Assembly: GCF_017573465.1 (NCBI RefSeq)
Contig: NZ_JAGEPF010000006.1
Location: 248,001 to 312,000 of the forward strand
Origin: Actinomadura violacea
GTDB lineage: Bacteria > Actinomycetota > Actinomycetes > Streptosporangiales > Streptosporangiaceae
Direction of reading: 5' to 3'
Length of the DNA stretch: 64,000 bases
Shown: in pieces, positions 62,859 to 64,000 of the stretch
Layout of the letters: every line of letters starts with the position of its first letter
Position numbering within the stretch: the stretch's first letter is position 1
Notes under the pieces: model-generated
What the model saw: the letters and a program-made list of their open reading frames with translations, nothing else
Databases searched by the model: none
What the model was told of the DNA's origin: nothing
Program-made: the position numbers and the translations under genes

Positions 62859-64000
62859 TCAGTCGACGTGGACGCCGTAGGCGCGGGCCAGTCCGTCCAG
62901 GCCGTCGGACCAGCCTTGGCCTACGGCGCGGAGTTTCCACACCGGGGCGCCGTTGGCGGTGTGTCGGTAGAACTCGGCCATGACCATGGCCTTGATGGTG
63001 GGGTCGGCGGGCACGGGGAAGTGCCATGCGGCGCCGGTGATGCAGCTGGCTTCGAGGTAGGCGTTGGTGAGGGCTGCGCAGGTGAGGCCGGTGTCGACGT
63101 CCATGTTGACCGAGACCACCACGCGGTGGATGTGGGGTGGCAGGGCCGCCAGGTGCAGCGCGGCTCGTTCAACGGTCTCTGGGGCGGTGGTGTGTTTGCC
63201 GAGCAGGCGGGCGGCTCCGCCCGCGGCGGTGGGTTGGTTGTAGAACACGAAGTCCTCGTCGTCGGCGACGAGGCCGTTCTCGCCGACGAGCAGGAGGGTC
63301 AGGTCGGCGTCCGGGCCGGTGAAGCCGAACGTGACCAGTAGTCCTTGGTGAGCGGCTTCCGGCAGCACCACCGTCTGCCCTGGTACCAGCGCCGCCGGCG
63401 GTTGCGGCGCGGGTGGCTGCGGCACTTGAGCTTGCGGCGCTGGAAGCTGCGGTTGTGCGAGAGGCGGCAAGGGGCTCGGCGCCGACGGCATCGGGGAGGG
63501 CTGCGGGTGGGGCGGTGATGGTGGTGTCGTCTGCTGCTTCCACTGATGCCACTGGTCGAAGGGGGTGAGCTGGTAAGGGTCGGCGGGTGGCTGCGGCGGT
63601 GCCGGCGTGGCGGCCATGTCGGTGTCGATGCGCGCCAGGGACGCGGTGGCGGGTTCGGCGTCGTCTTGGAGGCTTTCCAGCAGGGTGCGAAGTCCTGTCA
63701 CCTTGTCGGTGTCCAGGGGCTTGACCTTGGTGGACAGGTTGCCGGACGCGGTGGTGGTGATCGAGCAGGCCACGTCCTGCCCGATGTCCAGGAACCGCAG
63801 TGCGTCTTGCGGCTGGTGCCAGGGGGTGGTGTCAACGGCGTGGCGGGTCCAGCGGCCGTAGGCGATGATGCCGAGCCGTTGGGTGTCGGGGATGCGGGTG
63901 AGGGCGGCCAGGTCGATGGCGGCGATGGCGGGTGCGGTGGCGAAGGCCTCTTTGAGTGTGGCGATGATATTGGAGCCGAGGGTGGTCAGCCACCACAGCA
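62859..64000 (-). CDS. TerD family protein, 5' end outside window
   Basis: The frame stays open to the right edge, so the start codon inside the window (63773) is not the real one. Visible part: N-terminal alpha/beta region (LRFLDIGQDVACSITTTASG), a Pro/Gln linker (about 100 residues) and a C-terminal TerD domain with LLLVGENGLVADDEDFVFYNQP, VERAALHLAALPPHIHRVVVSVNM and MAEFYRHTANGAPVWKLRAVGQG. TerD domains bind calcium and occur in tellurite resistance and phage/colicin stress systems. The N-terminal fusion is typical of actinomycete TerD variants. Confidence 0.85.
   Translation of the reverse strand, partial: LWWLTTLGSNIIATLKEAFATAPAIAAIDLAALTRIPDTQRLGIIAYGRWTRHAVDTTPWHQPQDALRFLDIGQDVACSITTTASGNLSTKVKPLDTDKVTGLRTLLESLQDDAEPATASLARIDTDMAATPAPPQPPADPYQLTPFDQWHQWKQQTTPPSPPHPQPSPMPSAPSPLPPLAQPQLPAPQAQVPQPPAPQPPAALVPGQTVVLPEAAHQGLLVTFGFTGPDADLTLLLVGENGLVADDEDFVFYNQPTAAGGAARLLGKHTTAPETVERAALHLAALPPHIHRVVVSVNMDVDTGLTCAALTNAYLEASCITGAAWHFPVPADPTIKAMVMAEFYRHTANGAPVWKLRAVGQGWSDGLDGLARAYGVHVD

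Overview
This is a high-GC actinomycete chromosome segment. The family content (RHS/LamG secreted giants, an AICE-type integrase module, NB-ARC/TPR proteins, TerD, long-GTG-start operons) points to a filamentous actinomycete, probably Streptosporangiales/Thermomonosporaceae-like; the genus is inference. I see no rRNA, intact tRNA or CRISPR array. The window looks like a genomic island zone: many genes are broken, and scars of tRNA-Lys integration and transposase relics separate the intact blocks.

Layout. 0-3.7 kb: an acyl-CoA/alcohol catabolic cluster (enoyl-CoA hydratase, acyl-CoA ligase, a decayed SDR, zinc alcohol dehydrogenase). 3.86-5.7 kb: integrase relic, a tRNA-Lys 3'-half att scar and a decayed integrase-core transposase. 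5.7-7.1 kb: PadR regulator with an operator-like repeat, a SnoaL-like protein and a small partner. 7.1-17.7 kb: mixed small genes (membrane protein, STAS protein, pentapeptide protein, broken astacin-like protease, secreted protein, peptidase E), a 618-bp transposase-less IS-like element and an intact IS3-family insertion. 17.7-21.5 kb: an AICE-like module (two DNA methyltransferase-type genes, small Zn-finger-like protein, excisionase, integrase). 22.5-33.8 kb: a LamG secreted protein and a 2337-residue RHS toxin with Hint domain, C-terminal toxin and immunity candidate. 34-36 kb: a leftward operon with an XRE/HEIGH peptidase and a truncated DUF4062-like gene. 37-38 kb: an unknown gene, followed by the second att scar in a 194-bp direct repeat of the first.

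39-58 kb is defence-like: an NB-ARC/TPR protein, a HEPN-NACHT-type STAND protein, then a leftward cluster of DUF1156-like DNA methylase, NO VEIN/DUF3883 protein, SNF2-type helicase, ParB-fold-like protein and an unknown protein. An unknown/DUF4365 nuclease-like pair lies upstream. A third tRNA-Lys scar with an integrase relic lies at 43-44 kb. Two inverted ~105-bp repeats (38.97 and 55.8 kb) bracket most of this block. 58.9-64 kb: an intact integrase, a small membrane protein, a translationally coupled winged-helix pair and the 3' part of a TerD gene.

The strongest candidate for an undescribed system is the 47.9-55.8 kb operon (methylase + DUF3883 + SNF2 + ParB-like + unknown). The HEPN-NACHT protein and the RHS toxin/immunity pair follow. 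All functional assignments are from motif reading only; no database search was run.
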